Source: Acidobacteriota bacterium (GTDB lineage Bacteria; Acidobacteriota; Terriglobia; UBA7540). From it: DNA of 64,000 bases. The stretch spans positions 25,645-89,644 of the forward strand of contig CADDZC010000006.1 in the NCBI GenBank assembly GCA_902812365.1, given 5' to 3'. Within the stretch, counting starts at the first letter, position 1. Every line of letters starts with the position of its first letter. Below are positions 1 to 8,421 of the stretch, piece by piece. The notes beneath the pieces are model-generated. The model saw only the letters and a program-made list of their open reading frames with translations, was not told where the DNA came from and made no database searches. The position numbers and the translations under genes are program-made.

Positions 1-890
1 CCGTCGGTCGGCACATCGTATATGACCCGGGCGGCGAGCACCAGGGGCGGGCGGGGTTTCGTCAATTCGTCGAGACGCTCAGAGCCGAGGCTTTCGACGC
101 CGCCATCGTGTTCCCGAATTCGTTTCACGCGGCGTGGATGGCTTGGCGTGCCGCCATCCCGGTTCGGGTGGGCTATGCGCGCGACGGCCGCAGCCGGCTG
201 TTGACGGATGCCATCGTGCCGCCCCCGCCCTCCTGTTACGGTCACCAGGTGTACTATTACTTGCAGTTGCTGTTCCGCGCGGGCTGGGTGGAGGCGGTCG
301 AGCCGGTTTCAGAGATTCGGCTGGCGCTGCTCAAGCCGGAGCGGCAGGGAGCGGCGAAGCTGCTGGAGGAGATGGGCCTCGGGGGGCGGCGGTATTTGGT
401 CGGATTGAACCCGGGCGCGGCCTTCGGCCCCGCCAAGCGCTGGCTTCCCGAACGTTATGCCGCGCTCGCCGACCGTCTCGTGGCGGGGCTTGGCGCCGAA
501 GTGCTGATCTTCGGGTCGCTGGCCGAACGGGGGCTGGCGGAAGAAATCGCGGGTGCGATGAAGCACACCCCGGTCATTCTGGCGGGCGCCACCGGCCTGC
601 GGGAGTGGATGGCGCTGCTTTCGCAGTGCCGACTCGTGGTGACGAACGATTCCGGACCGATGCACGTTGGGGCGGCGCTGGGATTGCCGGTGATCGCCAT
701 TTTTGGCTCGACCGACGAGCGAGCGACGGGGCCGGTGAGCCGGCGGGCGCGGGTGGTGAAGCAGCCGGTTGCCTGCAGCCCCTGCGGGCTGCGCGAGTGC
801 CCCATCGATTTTCGTTGCATGACCGGCGTCACGGTCGAAGCGGTCTACCGAGCCGCTCTCGAGCTGGTGGCGGAGACGGAGCACGGCTGA
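1..890 (+). CDS. waaF: ADP-heptose:LPS heptosyltransferase II (5' partial)
   Basis: Glycosyltransferase family 9 enzyme that adds the second heptose to the lipopolysaccharide inner core on the cytoplasmic face of the inner membrane. The reading frame is open from base 3, so the start lies before the window; about 295 residues are visible against roughly 340 for the family. The C-terminal half carries the GT9 donor-site signature (VTNDSGPMHVGAALG, then PVIAIFGSTD) and the late Cys-rich CSPCGLRECP stretch usual in WaaF. It is followed after 66 bp by the heptose kinase and adenylyltransferase genes that make its ADP-heptose substrate. Choice of WaaF over WaaC rests on that C-terminal motif and on a separate WaaC-like gene downstream. 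Confidence 0.9.
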   Translation, partial: VGRHIVYDPGGEHQGRAGFRQFVETLRAEAFDAAIVFPNSFHAAWMAWRAAIPVRVGYARDGRSRLLTDAIVPPPPSCYGHQVYYYLQLLFRAGWVEAVEPVSEIRLALLKPERQGAAKLLEEMGLGGRRYLVGLNPGAAFGPAKRWLPERYAALADRLVAGLGAEVLIFGSLAERGLAEEIAGAMKHTPVILAGATGLREWMALLSQCRLVVTNDSGPMHVGAALGLPVIAIFGSTDERATGPVSRRARVVKQPVACSPCGLRECPIDFRCMTGVTVEAVYRAALELVAETEHG

Positions 891-956
891 AGAGGGCCCG
901 GCTGCGGGGGCCGTTGCACCGACCACGGCCGCGATTCTCTACTGCGTCCCGGTTCT

Positions 957-1964
957 ATGAAGATCACCGCCCAGGAACGTTCCCGCCTGCTGCGCCTCAT
1001 CGAACGGTTCCGCCGGCAGCGTATCGTGCTGCTGGGCGATCTGGTGGCCGATGAGTTCGTGTACGGGGAGATCACGCGGGTGTCGCGGGAGGCTCCGGTG
1101 CTGATCCTGAAGGAGCGCGAGAAGCGAATTCTGCCGGGCGGCGGGGCCAACGCGGCCAACAATCTGGCGGATTTGGGCGCGGGGGTGACGCTGGTCGGTG
1201 TGGTGGGTGAGGACGAAGCGGGCCAGGCGCTGATCCGCTACTTCGAGAACAAGGGGGTCAGCACCGAGCGGGTCCTGCGGTGCCGAGCCTACCGCACCCC
1301 GACCAAGTCGCGAGTGCTCGGAACACTCAGCCACGCCCGGCCGCAGCAGATCGTGCGCGTGGACCGCGAGCCGGACCGGCTCGGGAATGAGGTTCGCCGC
1401 CGTTTGACGGAAAGCGTCCGCGAGCGCCTGGCGGAGGCCTCGGCCCTGCTGGTCTCGGATTACGGCTATGGGGCGGCCAGCGGGCACGCGGTGCAGGCTC
1501 TTCAACGAAACCGCTCGAACCGTCTGCCTGTGACTGTGGATTCCCGCTATGATCTGCTCGCCTATCGCCGCGTCACGGCGTCCACGCCCAATGAACCGGA
1601 GATCGAGGCGGCCTTTGGCGAGCGGATCGGCCATAACCTAGCGTTGCTGCACCGCCTGGCGCAGGTCCTGTTGCGCCGGCACCAGCTTCAGGCGCTTCTG
1701 GTGACGAGGGGGCGGGAGGGGATGATCTTGTATGAACCGGGCCGCCAGCCTCAGAATCTGCCGATCTTTGGCTCCGACCAGGTGGCGGACGTGACCGGGG
1801 CCGGCGATACGGTGATTGCGGCGTTTACGGTGGCGCTGGCGGCGGGAGCCAGCTTCCGCGAGGCGGCCCTGCTGGCCGACGTAGCCGGCGGGCTGGTGGT
1901 GATGAAGAGCGGCACGGCCACGGTCACGGGGCAGGAACTGCGGGAGGCGATTCGCAACGCATGA
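957..1964 (+). CDS. rfaE1: D-glycero-beta-D-manno-heptose-7-phosphate kinase
   Basis: PfkB/ribokinase-family kinase, 335 residues, corresponding to the N-terminal half of the bifunctional HldE of E. coli. It phosphorylates heptose 7-phosphate at C1 in the ADP-heptose pathway. The N-terminal glycine-rich substrate motif [15 protein letters not shown] is near residue 60 and the ATP/anion-hole motif DVTGAGD places the catalytic base at Asp284. Its TGA overlaps the ATG of the adenylyltransferase by 4 bp, so the two activities are separate but translationally coupled proteins. A split kinase/adenylyltransferase arrangement is known in several phyla. Confidence 0.92.
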   Translation: MKITAQERSRLLRLIERFRRQRIVLLGDLVADEFVYGEITRVSREAPVLILKEREKRILPGGGANAANNLADLGAGVTLVGVVGEDEAGQALIRYFENKGVSTERVLRCRAYRTPTKSRVLGTLSHARPQQIVRVDREPDRLGNEVRRRLTESVRERLAEASALLVSDYGYGAASGHAVQALQRNRSNRLPVTVDSRYDLLAYRRVTASTPNEPEIEAAFGERIGHNLALLHRLAQVLLRRHQLQALLVTRGREGMILYEPGRQPQNLPIFGSDQVADVTGAGDTVIAAFTVALAAGASFREAALLADVAGGLVVMKSGTATVTGQELREAIRNA

Positions 1965-2452
1965 TGCCGGGAATCATTCCACGCGATCAGGCGACAGAGC
2001 TCGGCCGGCGTCTGCGGCGCGAAGGCCGCCGCATTGCCTTCGCCAACGGCTGCTTTGACATTCTCCACGTGGGCCACATACGCTATCTTGAGGGGGCGCG
2101 GCAACAGGGCGACGTGCTGGTGGTGGGCGTCAACAGCGACGCCTCCGTGCGCGCCCTGAAGGGAGCCGGAAGGCCGGTGCTCCCTGAAGACGCTCGGGCG
2201 GAACTGGTGGCGGCGCTGAGCGCCGTCGACTACGTGGTGATCTTTGACGACTTAACCGCCGAGCGCCTTCTGCGTGACCTGCGCCCTCACGTGCACTGCA
2301 AAGGGACCGATTACACCGAGGAGACCGTTCCTGAGCGCGAAGCGATGCGCAGCCTGGGCGGCCAGGTCCGCATCGTGGGCGACGCCAAGGATCACTCGAC
2401 GCGTGATCTGCTGGAGACCATCGCGCAGCGGGCCCGGATCGCCGGCGAGTGA
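1961..2452 (+). CDS. rfaE2: D-glycero-beta-D-manno-heptose 1-phosphate adenylyltransferase
   Basis: Cytidylyltransferase-like nucleotidyltransferase, 163 residues, matching the C-terminal half of HldE. It forms ADP-heptose from heptose 1-phosphate and ATP. The family signature [13 protein letters not shown] has the HxGH motif at His36 and His39, and the second motif CKGTDYTEE lies near residue 110. It overlaps the kinase gene by 4 bp and precedes waaC. No gmhA or gmhB is visible here; they may lie upstream of the window or elsewhere. Confidence 0.93.
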   Translation: MMPGIIPRDQATELGRRLRREGRRIAFANGCFDILHVGHIRYLEGARQQGDVLVVGVNSDASVRALKGAGRPVLPEDARAELVAALSAVDYVVIFDDLTAERLLRDLRPHVHCKGTDYTEETVPEREAMRSLGGQVRIVGDAKDHSTRDLLETIAQRARIAGE

Positions 2453-2554
2453 GGAAGGGGCTGCCTTGAGGTGGCGCCGGAACTGAAAACCGCCGCTTTG
2501 GGGTTGCGAGTCCGCCTTTCTTGAATTCTGCTTTCCGACATCCGTCGTTTTCCC

Positions 2555-3592
2555 ATGACCAGATTTCTCGTCATCCGCCTCAGCTCGATCGGAGACATTG
2601 TTCACGCCCTGCCGGCCGTGAGCGCGCTCGGAGAGAGCTTTCCCCAAGCTGAAATCGCCTGGGTGGTTGAACCTCGGTACGCCGGGTTGCTGCGGGGAAA
2701 CCCGTTTGTTCACGAGGTGCTGGAGGTTGACACGCTGGCCTGGCGCCAGAGATTGGCGTCGGCCCGGACGTGGGCGGAGATGAAGAAGGCGCTCGGCAAG
2801 TTGCGGCATCGCTGCTGGGACGTGGCCATCGATTTTCAGGGGCTGGTGAAGACCGGTCTGATCGCCGGGTTGAGCGGTGCCCCAAGGCGGATCGGCCTCG
2901 GGCGGCCCTGGCTGAAGGAACGGGCGGCGGCGGTTTTCTATACGGAAGCGGTGGCCGCAAAGGGGCGCCGGCATGTGGTGGAAGAAGGACTGGCGCTGGT
3001 CGAGCAGGCCGGGGCGAAGCCGGTGGCTCGCGAGCGCTGGCAGTTTCCTCTGCCTTCGGACCCAGCCGAGAGCGAATCGATCGAGGCGCGCCTGCGGGCT
3101 GTAGGGGCCGAGGAGTTCATCATCATCAATCCGGGGGGCGGGTGGATGGCCAAGCGCTGGCCGCCGGCCCATTACCGGGAACTGATCCGAAGGCTCGACG
3201 CCGAGGCCGTGGGAACGATTCTGCTGACGGGTTCGCGGTCGGATGAGGGGGTGATTCGGGAAATCCTGGAAGGCGTGGCCTCGCCTCGGGCGGTATATTT
3301 TCCTTCGAATTTAACCGAGTTCATTGCCCTGGCGCGCCGCGCCCGCCTATTGGTCGGCGGCGATAGCGGACCGCTCCATCTGGCGGCCGCCGTCGGCACG
3401 CCGCTGGTGGCGATTTACGGGCCGACCAGCCCGGCGCGCAACGGGCCGTTTTCACCCGCCGACCTGGTGGTGTCAACCGGCCAGCCCATCAATCACACGC
3501 GCCGTGCCCGAAACCCGGCCTTCCTCGAAGGAGTGTCGGTGGAAGCCGTGCACGCCGCCGTGCGGCGGCGCCTCGAGGTGGCCCGTGGATAG
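2555..3592 (+). CDS. waaC: LPS heptosyltransferase I
   Basis: Second GT9 enzyme of the cluster, 345 residues, full length. It begins with the typical FLVIRLSSIGDIVHALPA and has the donor-binding block GGDSGPLHLAAAVGTPLVAIYGPTSPARNGPF near residue 270. WaaC attaches the first heptose to Kdo2-lipid A. It lies 102 bp after the adenylyltransferase, and the next gene starts inside its last codons (8 bp overlap), supporting one operon. Function as heptosyltransferase I rather than II is inferred from the N-terminal DIVHALPA form and operon position; the exact acceptor is not proven. Confidence 0.88.
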   Translation: MTRFLVIRLSSIGDIVHALPAVSALGESFPQAEIAWVVEPRYAGLLRGNPFVHEVLEVDTLAWRQRLASARTWAEMKKALGKLRHRCWDVAIDFQGLVKTGLIAGLSGAPRRIGLGRPWLKERAAAVFYTEAVAAKGRRHVVEEGLALVEQAGAKPVARERWQFPLPSDPAESESIEARLRAVGAEEFIIINPGGGWMAKRWPPAHYRELIRRLDAEAVGTILLTGSRSDEGVIREILEGVASPRAVYFPSNLTEFIALARRARLLVGGDSGPLHLAAAVGTPLVAIYGPTSPARNGPFSPADLVVSTGQPINHTRRARNPAFLEGVSVEAVHAAVRRRLEVARG

Positions 3593-4133
3593 CCCGTCCG
3601 GCGGGGCTTGGGCCGCCCGCTGGCGGGTGAAGCTCGGTTTCGCGGGCGGCATCCTTTACCTGATCTTTGCCCAACCGACGCCGTGGCGCCTGGCAGTTGG
3701 CAGCGCGATCGCTTTGCTCGGTCTCCTGCTCCGAGGGTTGGCCGCCGGTCAGTTGGAGAAGAACCAAAGCCTGGCCACATCGGGCCTTTACGCTGGCACG
3801 CGCCATCCGCTCTACCTGGGAAGCTTGCTAATGGGCGCCGGGTTTGTCGTGGCCGGCGCTTCGTGGTGGCTGGCGGGGCTGTTCGCACTCTTCTTTGGGC
3901 TGGTTTACGGAAATGTAATTCGTCGTGAAGACGAATTTTTAAGGCAGAAATTCGGGCGGGTGTACGATCAGTATGCGAGCGAAACGCCGGTGTTGGTTCC
4001 CCGGTGGGATCGGCTGCGGCACGCCAGTGCCGGCTTTCGGTGGGAGCGATATCGCCGCAATCGCGAGTATGAGGCGGCGCTGGGTTTCGCCGCGGCAGTG
4101 GTGATCCTGGTGGTCAAGATGAGCCTGAAATAA
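3585..4133 (+). CDS. Isoprenylcysteine carboxyl methyltransferase-like membrane protein
   Basis: Integral membrane protein of the ICMT/phospholipid-methyltransferase fold, about 182 residues from a GTG start at 3585 that overlaps the end of waaC by 8 bp. Four or five hydrophobic segments are visible. The characteristic C-terminal half is present: TSGLYAGTRHPLYLGSLL (the R-HP-Y motif), then IRREDEFLRQKFGRVYDQYA. In this family that region binds S-adenosylmethionine. Its substrate here is unknown; its place inside an LPS operon suggests a lipid or envelope methylation. A longer upstream reading of this frame is possible but would be buried in waaC. Confidence 0.75.
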   Translation: MDSPSGGAWAARWRVKLGFAGGILYLIFAQPTPWRLAVGSAIALLGLLLRGLAAGQLEKNQSLATSGLYAGTRHPLYLGSLLMGAGFVVAGASWWLAGLFALFFGLVYGNVIRREDEFLRQKFGRVYDQYASETPVLVPRWDRLRHASAGFRWERYRRNREYEAALGFAAAVVILVVKMSLK

Positions 4134-4138
4134 GGGGC

Positions 4139-4160
4139 GGGACGGCTTGGAGCCCGTCCC
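4139..4160 (+). terminator. Intercistronic hairpin
   Basis: Inverted repeat GGGACGG / CCGTCCC separated by 8 bases between the methyltransferase stop and the DUF3108 gene, ending just before the ribosome-binding site AAGGGA. There is no T-tract, so it is more likely an mRNA-stabilising or attenuating hairpin than a classical terminator. Confidence 0.35.
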
Positions 4161-4170
4161 AAGGGATGAC

Positions 4171-4995
4171 ATGAGCTGGCAGATCAGGCGGCAATGGGGA
4201 GCGCTCGGCGCGGCGATGTTTCTTATTGCCGCTCATGTCGGCAAGGCTGAACGGCCGGCCCCTCTTCCCTTTCAGCCCGGCGAGAAGCTGACCTACAACG
4301 TGACCTGGTCGGTGTTCCCGGCCGGGGAAGTGACGGCGACCCTGCAGCGCGTCGAGGACTCCCGGGGCGACGCTTACGAAGTCACGACCAAGGCCCAGTC
4401 CCGCGGGGTGGTATCGCTGCTTTACAACCTCAACGACGAGTTTCGTTCTGTCTTTGATCCCGCCACGCTCTGCTCGCGCGGGATCACCAAGACAGTCAAC
4501 GAAGGCCGGCGGCACAAGCAGACGCGCATTGTTTTCGACGGCGCGAGGAAGCTGGCCATCCTCGATGAGCGCGATCTGGCCCGACCCGGCTCGCCGCCCA
4601 AACATGCCGAACATGCCGCGCCCCCGTGCGTCGAGGACGTCGTGACCGCCTTCTACTATGCGCGCCGGCAGCCGCTCCAGGCGGGTCAAAAATTCGAGCT
4701 GCCGGTGAACGACGGCAACAAGACGGTGACGGTCGTGGCGGAGGTGCAGGCGCGCGAGCTGATCGATACGCCGCTCGGCCGGCGCCCGGCCTGGCGCGTC
4801 GAGCCCAAGGTGTTCGGACAGCTTTACAAGCGCAAGGGACGGATGCTGATCTGGTTCAGCGACGACGCTCAGCGATTGCCGCTGCGCATCAAAGCCATGA
4901 TCTCGGTGGGCACCATCACCGGCGACCTGCAGTCCGTCACCGCGGCTGCTCCGCCGGCCTCATTCTTGCCGCCCTCGGAGCGGATTCGGCCCTAG
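4171..4995 (+). CDS. DUF3108 domain-containing secreted protein
   Basis: About 274 residues, starting at ATG 4171 preceded by AAGGGA; a TTG start 24 bp upstream is less likely. A short hydrophobic N-terminus ending near AAHVGKAE looks like a signal peptide. The mature part follows the DUF3108 pattern: FQPGEKLTYNVTWSVFPAGE, the repeated beta-strand stretches and the late KVFGQLYKRKGRMLIWFSDD segment. DUF3108 proteins are periplasmic, beta-rich and of unknown function. It is the last gene of the LPS cluster. Its 3' end overlaps the convergent hydrolase gene by 36 bp. Confidence 0.8.
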   Translation: MSWQIRRQWGALGAAMFLIAAHVGKAERPAPLPFQPGEKLTYNVTWSVFPAGEVTATLQRVEDSRGDAYEVTTKAQSRGVVSLLYNLNDEFRSVFDPATLCSRGITKTVNEGRRHKQTRIVFDGARKLAILDERDLARPGSPPKHAEHAAPPCVEDVVTAFYYARRQPLQAGQKFELPVNDGNKTVTVVAEVQARELIDTPLGRRPAWRVEPKVFGQLYKRKGRMLIWFSDDAQRLPLRIKAMISVGTITGDLQSVTAAAPPASFLPPSERIRP

Positions 4996-5949
4996 ATCGC
5001 CGCGGCCTCCACCGTGATCAGGCCGAGAGACTCCGGAGGGCGGCGGCGAGAGGAAGCGCAGAATCTCAGGCAGGGCGCGGTCGCGGCATTCCAGGGGCGC
5101 GAGGTGTCCGCAGCCTTCCAACATCACCAGCACCGAGTGGGGTATTTCGCGGCGCATCCGCTCCCCGCAGGCAGGCGGCGTTAAAGCATCCTGCCGGCCC
5201 CAAAGGATGAGCACGGGCACGCGAATGGCTGGCAGTTTTCCATCCAAGAGATCCTTGCCGGCCAACATGGAATCCAGCGCCCGCCCGCAGACCCGGGCTT
5301 GGCGGTTCGCGCGACGCAACAGGTCGCGCACGATAAACGCCGGGATCGGGCGGGGCTTCGGCGTGAGCAGGCTCTCCAGCCGCAGCACGTCGCCGGCGGT
5401 GCGCGGATGGGCGAGCAGCGTGGTGTCAAACGAGGGATGAAACTGAATTCCGGCGCTGTCGGCCACGAACGCCCGCGTGACGCGGCCAGGGTAATCGAGC
5501 GCAAACTTCAGCACCACCCACCCGCCCATCGACCAACCTCCCAGGTCGATCTGCTCAAGATGCTGGTGATCCAGAAACTGCTTAAGGACGGTCTCTTGGA
5601 GCGAGATCGAATAGTCCACATCCGGCCGGTCGGAGCGGCCGAAGCCCAGAAGGTCGATGGCATAAACTCGAAATGAGTTTCGGGCGAGGCTGGGAATCAG
5701 GGGCAGCCAATCTTCCGCGCTGCCCCCCAGTCCGTGGACGAGGACCAAGGGAGCGCCGCGTCCCGCTACCAAGTAATGAAGGCGATAGGGGCCGAGGCAC
5801 ACGTACTCGCTTCTGACCCCCAAGGCCCGGGCCACCGCGCGGGCCGTCCACTCGAGGAGCAGAAGAGGGCGCCAATAGAAGGCGGTGCCGACGATGCCGG
5901 CCGCGATCAACACGGCGGCCAGGACCGAACCGAACCGGGAGGGTTTCAT
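4960..5949 (-). CDS. Alpha/beta-fold hydrolase, membrane-anchored
   Basis: Serine hydrolase of the alpha/beta fold, 329 residues. An N-terminal hydrophobic segment (VLAAVLIAAGIVGTAFYW) probably anchors or exports it. The oxyanion motif LVHGLGGSAEDW, the nucleophile elbow GGWSMGGWV, a late Asp (LILWGRQDALTPP) and the final GCGHLAPLE histidine form the expected triad. The start ATG overlaps the stop of the glucoamylase-like gene upstream (4 bp), so the two are co-translated. The substrate is unknown; esterase, lipase-like or C-C hydrolase roles are all possible. Confidence 0.85.
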   Translation of the reverse strand: MKPSRFGSVLAAVLIAAGIVGTAFYWRPLLLLEWTARAVARALGVRSEYVCLGPYRLHYLVAGRGAPLVLVHGLGGSAEDWLPLIPSLARNSFRVYAIDLLGFGRSDRPDVDYSISLQETVLKQFLDHQHLEQIDLGGWSMGGWVVLKFALDYPGRVTRAFVADSAGIQFHPSFDTTLLAHPRTAGDVLRLESLLTPKPRPIPAFIVRDLLRRANRQARVCGRALDSMLAGKDLLDGKLPAIRVPVLILWGRQDALTPPACGERMRREIPHSVLVMLEGCGHLAPLECRDRALPEILRFLSPPPSGVSRPDHGGGRGDLGPNPLRGRQE

Positions 5950-7367
5950 CGCCGCGCTTCGCCCCGGGAATCGGAAGCTCGGCCGGACTCGGGTCTGAGG
6001 CCCACGCGGTTCATCGCCGCTCCGATGTTCGCGTTGCGCATGAACCACTTCCAGACGTCCCCGGTGGCGAAGTTCTCCGCGCTGAGCAAGGTGATGCCCT
6101 GATCGATGCCGATCACGTCGGAATCCACCCAGCCGGTGTTGGGGTTGAACGCATCCGCAAATCCGTAGCGGCCGTATACGCGCGTGCCGTAGAGCTGCTT
6201 CATGGTCCGCAGGGCAGCCAGCGAAATATGCGGCGTGAACATCAGCGAACCGGCGGGCGCGCAAGGAACGACCGTGCCGTCCACGCGTGGGTCGTCCGGC
6301 GGACCGCCCCAGGCCACGTATCCTCTCACGCTGTCGGACGCCGTAATTCCCCACACCTCTCGGGAATAACCGGGGAACCTCGAGTGCAGGCGGATGCAGT
6401 ACTTGCGCGCGGCGAGGGTGGCGATAACGGAATTCTGAAACCAGTCGATGTAGGGTGGCCTCGACTCGCGCCGGTGGCGGAAATCGACCCAGGCCTGCGA
6501 GTACTGGTGAACAAACAGCGGGCGGTCGCCATAAATGTAGTGGTAGTGGTCATACGTGATCGGCGGCCTTGACCATGCGTACCACGCCTCGGCGGGGATG
6601 GGGTGCGTCGGGGAGCCGATCGCCAGCAGATAGAGAATCATTAATTCGCAATAATGGTCCCAGCGCTGCGGAATAAAACCTTTCTCCGGCGTCCAGCCCA
6701 TCGCCAGCAGGTAAGGGTCGCCGTTGCGCATCCACTGGAAGTCGACCCGCCTGTAGATTTCGTCGGCGAGCGCAACAATCTCGCGGCTCTCCCGAAAGTA
6801 TTGACGCGCGGTGAGAATGCCGGCCAGCAGCAGGGCGGTGTCAATGGAAGACAGCTCGGATTTCCACTTGCGCTCGCCCGTCTGGGCCACCATGAAATGA
6901 TAAAACCAGCCGTGTACGGCGGGCGCCCGCGCAGCGAAAAAACGGAGTGCCGTGAGCGTGCGGCGGCGGGCCTCGCCGGGGGAAATCCAGCCGTGCTCGG
7001 CGCCGATGCACAGCGCCGTCAGACCGAACCCAGTGGCCGCGATGCTGGCGGCGTCGCGGCCGGGTGCGCTCTCTGCTGCCCCGGTTGTGCGGGCACGGTC
7101 CCGCACCAAACCCGTGACCGGGTCCGCCTGCTCAAGAAAATACAGGAAGGCGCGATGACGCAGATCATGGACCAACTCCGAGTCAAGGGTAGCCTCGCGC
7201 CGGGGGGGTCCCCAGCCGGGACGAGACGCGGAAGCCTGGGCCGCCGCTCGAGCGCCGATCAAAAGCAGGAGGAGCGCGAGCAAGACGGCGGTGGTCTGGT
7301 TAGCGGAGACGCTCCGCTGGTTCTCTATGTCGGCATAGTAATATTGTAAAATCATATCGATGTTCAT
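5946..7367 (-). CDS. Glucoamylase-like secreted protein
   Basis: About 473 residues with an N-terminal hydrophobic stretch (AVLLALLLLLIGARAAAQA) that fits a signal peptide; a second in-frame ATG at 7355 is an alternative start. The body matches the glucoamylase-like family (PF10091/COG5368): FLYFLEQADPVTGLVRDR, then SIAATGFGLTALCIGAE, SSIDTALLLAGIL and the C-terminal YGRYGFADAFNPNTGWVDSDVIGIDQG. Members have an (alpha/alpha)6 barrel fold and some act on beta- or alpha-glucans, for example cyclic glucan or exported oligosaccharides. The real substrate cannot be read from the sequence. It is coupled to the hydrolase downstream. Confidence 0.85.
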   Translation of the reverse strand: MNIDMILQYYYADIENQRSVSANQTTAVLLALLLLLIGARAAAQASASRPGWGPPRREATLDSELVHDLRHRAFLYFLEQADPVTGLVRDRARTTGAAESAPGRDAASIAATGFGLTALCIGAEHGWISPGEARRRTLTALRFFAARAPAVHGWFYHFMVAQTGERKWKSELSSIDTALLLAGILTARQYFRESREIVALADEIYRRVDFQWMRNGDPYLLAMGWTPEKGFIPQRWDHYCELMILYLLAIGSPTHPIPAEAWYAWSRPPITYDHYHYIYGDRPLFVHQYSQAWVDFRHRRESRPPYIDWFQNSVIATLAARKYCIRLHSRFPGYSREVWGITASDSVRGYVAWGGPPDDPRVDGTVVPCAPAGSLMFTPHISLAALRTMKQLYGTRVYGRYGFADAFNPNTGWVDSDVIGIDQGITLLSAENFATGDVWKWFMRNANIGAAMNRVGLRPESGRASDSRGEARR

Positions 7368-7446
7368 AATATGATCGGCGTCCCGTCACCCTTGATCGCA
7401 CCCACTATGAAGCACTGCGCGGGCGAAGTCAACGGTCCCACCGTCT

Positions 7447-7477
7447 GGGTGCCTGTCGCCGTAGGCTGCGGGCAACC
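7447..7477 (+). other. Possible structured element upstream of thiG promoter
   Basis: GGGTGCC at 7447-7453 can pair with GGCAACC at 7471-7477 (6 of 7), enclosing a small GCC-GTA-GGC hairpin. It lies upstream of the predicted thiG promoter, so it would not be in that transcript; on the other strand it could lie in the leader of the glucoamylase-like gene. The rest of this 179-bp gap holds no gene. No known riboswitch motif is recognised. Confidence 0.2.
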
Positions 7478-7493
7478 GACCCGATGAGCGCTT

Positions 7494-7522
7494 TTGCATT
7501 TCCCCGCCGCGCGGCCTAGAAT
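7494..7522 (+). promoter_or_regulatory. Sigma-70-type promoter of thiG
   Basis: TTGCAT at 7494-7499, a 17-bp spacer and TAGAAT at 7517-7522, ending 24 bp before the thiG ATG. A strong ribosome-binding site GGAGGAGC follows at 7533-7540. Confidence 0.7.
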
Positions 7523-7546
7523 GAATTTTCGTGGAGGAGCTGGTTT

Positions 7547-8326
7547 ATGACCGATGACGCGCTGGTGATTGCGGGCCGGGAGTTTCGCTCGCGGCTGATT
7601 GTGGGAACGGGCAAGTACCGGAGCTTTCAAGAGATGGCGCGAGCGCATGCGGCCTCGGGGGCGGAGATTGTCACCGTGGCGGTCCGCCGGGTGAACCTGA
7701 CGGACCGCAGCCAAGAGTCGATGCTGGATTACATCGACCGCGAAAGATTTTTCATCCTGCCGAATACGGCGGGGTGTTACACGGCCGAGGAAGCGATTCG
7801 GACGGCGCGCCTGGCGCGCGAGGTGGGACTTTCAAACTGGGTGAAACTCGAAGTGATCGGAGATGAGAAGACGCTCTTTCCGGACAATTTCGAACTCGTG
7901 AAGGCCACTGAGACGCTGGCGCGGGAGGGGTTTGTCGTCCTGCCGTACACCAATGACGATCTGGTTGCCGCTCGCCGCCTGATCGATGCCGGTGCCGCCG
8001 CCGTCATGCCGCTCGGCGCGCCGATCGGCTCGGGGCTGGGCGTCCAGAACCCTGCCAACATTCGCATCCTGCGCGAGATGATCACGAGCGTTCCCATCAT
8101 CCTCGACGCGGGCGTGGGAACGGCCTCGGATGCCGCTATCGCCATGGAGCTCGGCGCTGACGGCGTGTTGATGAATACCGGCATCGCGCAAGCCGAAGAC
8201 GCGGTGTTGATGGCCGAAGCGATGAAACACGCCGTGCTCGCCGGACGCCAGGCGTACCTGGCCGGACGCATACCGAAGAGGCTCTACGCGACGGCCTCGA
8301 GCCCGCTCGCCGGGGTGGTGCGATAG
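7547..8326 (+). CDS. thiG: Thiazole synthase
   Basis: Full-length ThiG, 259 residues, which builds the thiazole phosphate moiety of thiamine from 1-deoxyxylulose 5-phosphate, dehydroglycine and ThiS-thiocarboxylate in the cytoplasm. The TIM-barrel motifs are intact: [11 protein letters not shown] at the N-terminus, the Schiff-base lysine Lys100 in NWVKLEV, and the phosphate-binding [28 protein letters not shown]. It stands alone: no thiS, thiF, thiH or thiC adjoins it, which is unusual but not unique. The gene has its own promoter and ribosome-binding site. Confidence 0.95.
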   Translation: MTDDALVIAGREFRSRLIVGTGKYRSFQEMARAHAASGAEIVTVAVRRVNLTDRSQESMLDYIDRERFFILPNTAGCYTAEEAIRTARLAREVGLSNWVKLEVIGDEKTLFPDNFELVKATETLAREGFVVLPYTNDDLVAARRLIDAGAAAVMPLGAPIGSGLGVQNPANIRILREMITSVPIILDAGVGTASDAAIAMELGADGVLMNTGIAQAEDAVLMAEAMKHAVLAGRQAYLAGRIPKRLYATASSPLAGVVR

Positions 8327-8421
8327 GTCGTAACCAGGAAACGGGCCGCCGAGATGCGCCGAGCGAAGCAGTGTTCCCGCCGCTTCCGCCGGCGGTCGCC
8401 TTCGGAATGAAGACGCGGCGC

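Noticed and set aside
7368..7546. TPP riboswitch upstream of thiG
   Set aside because: The conserved thi-box core (CTGAGA and the ACC-TGATC region) is missing, and the predicted promoter leaves only about 17 bases of leader.
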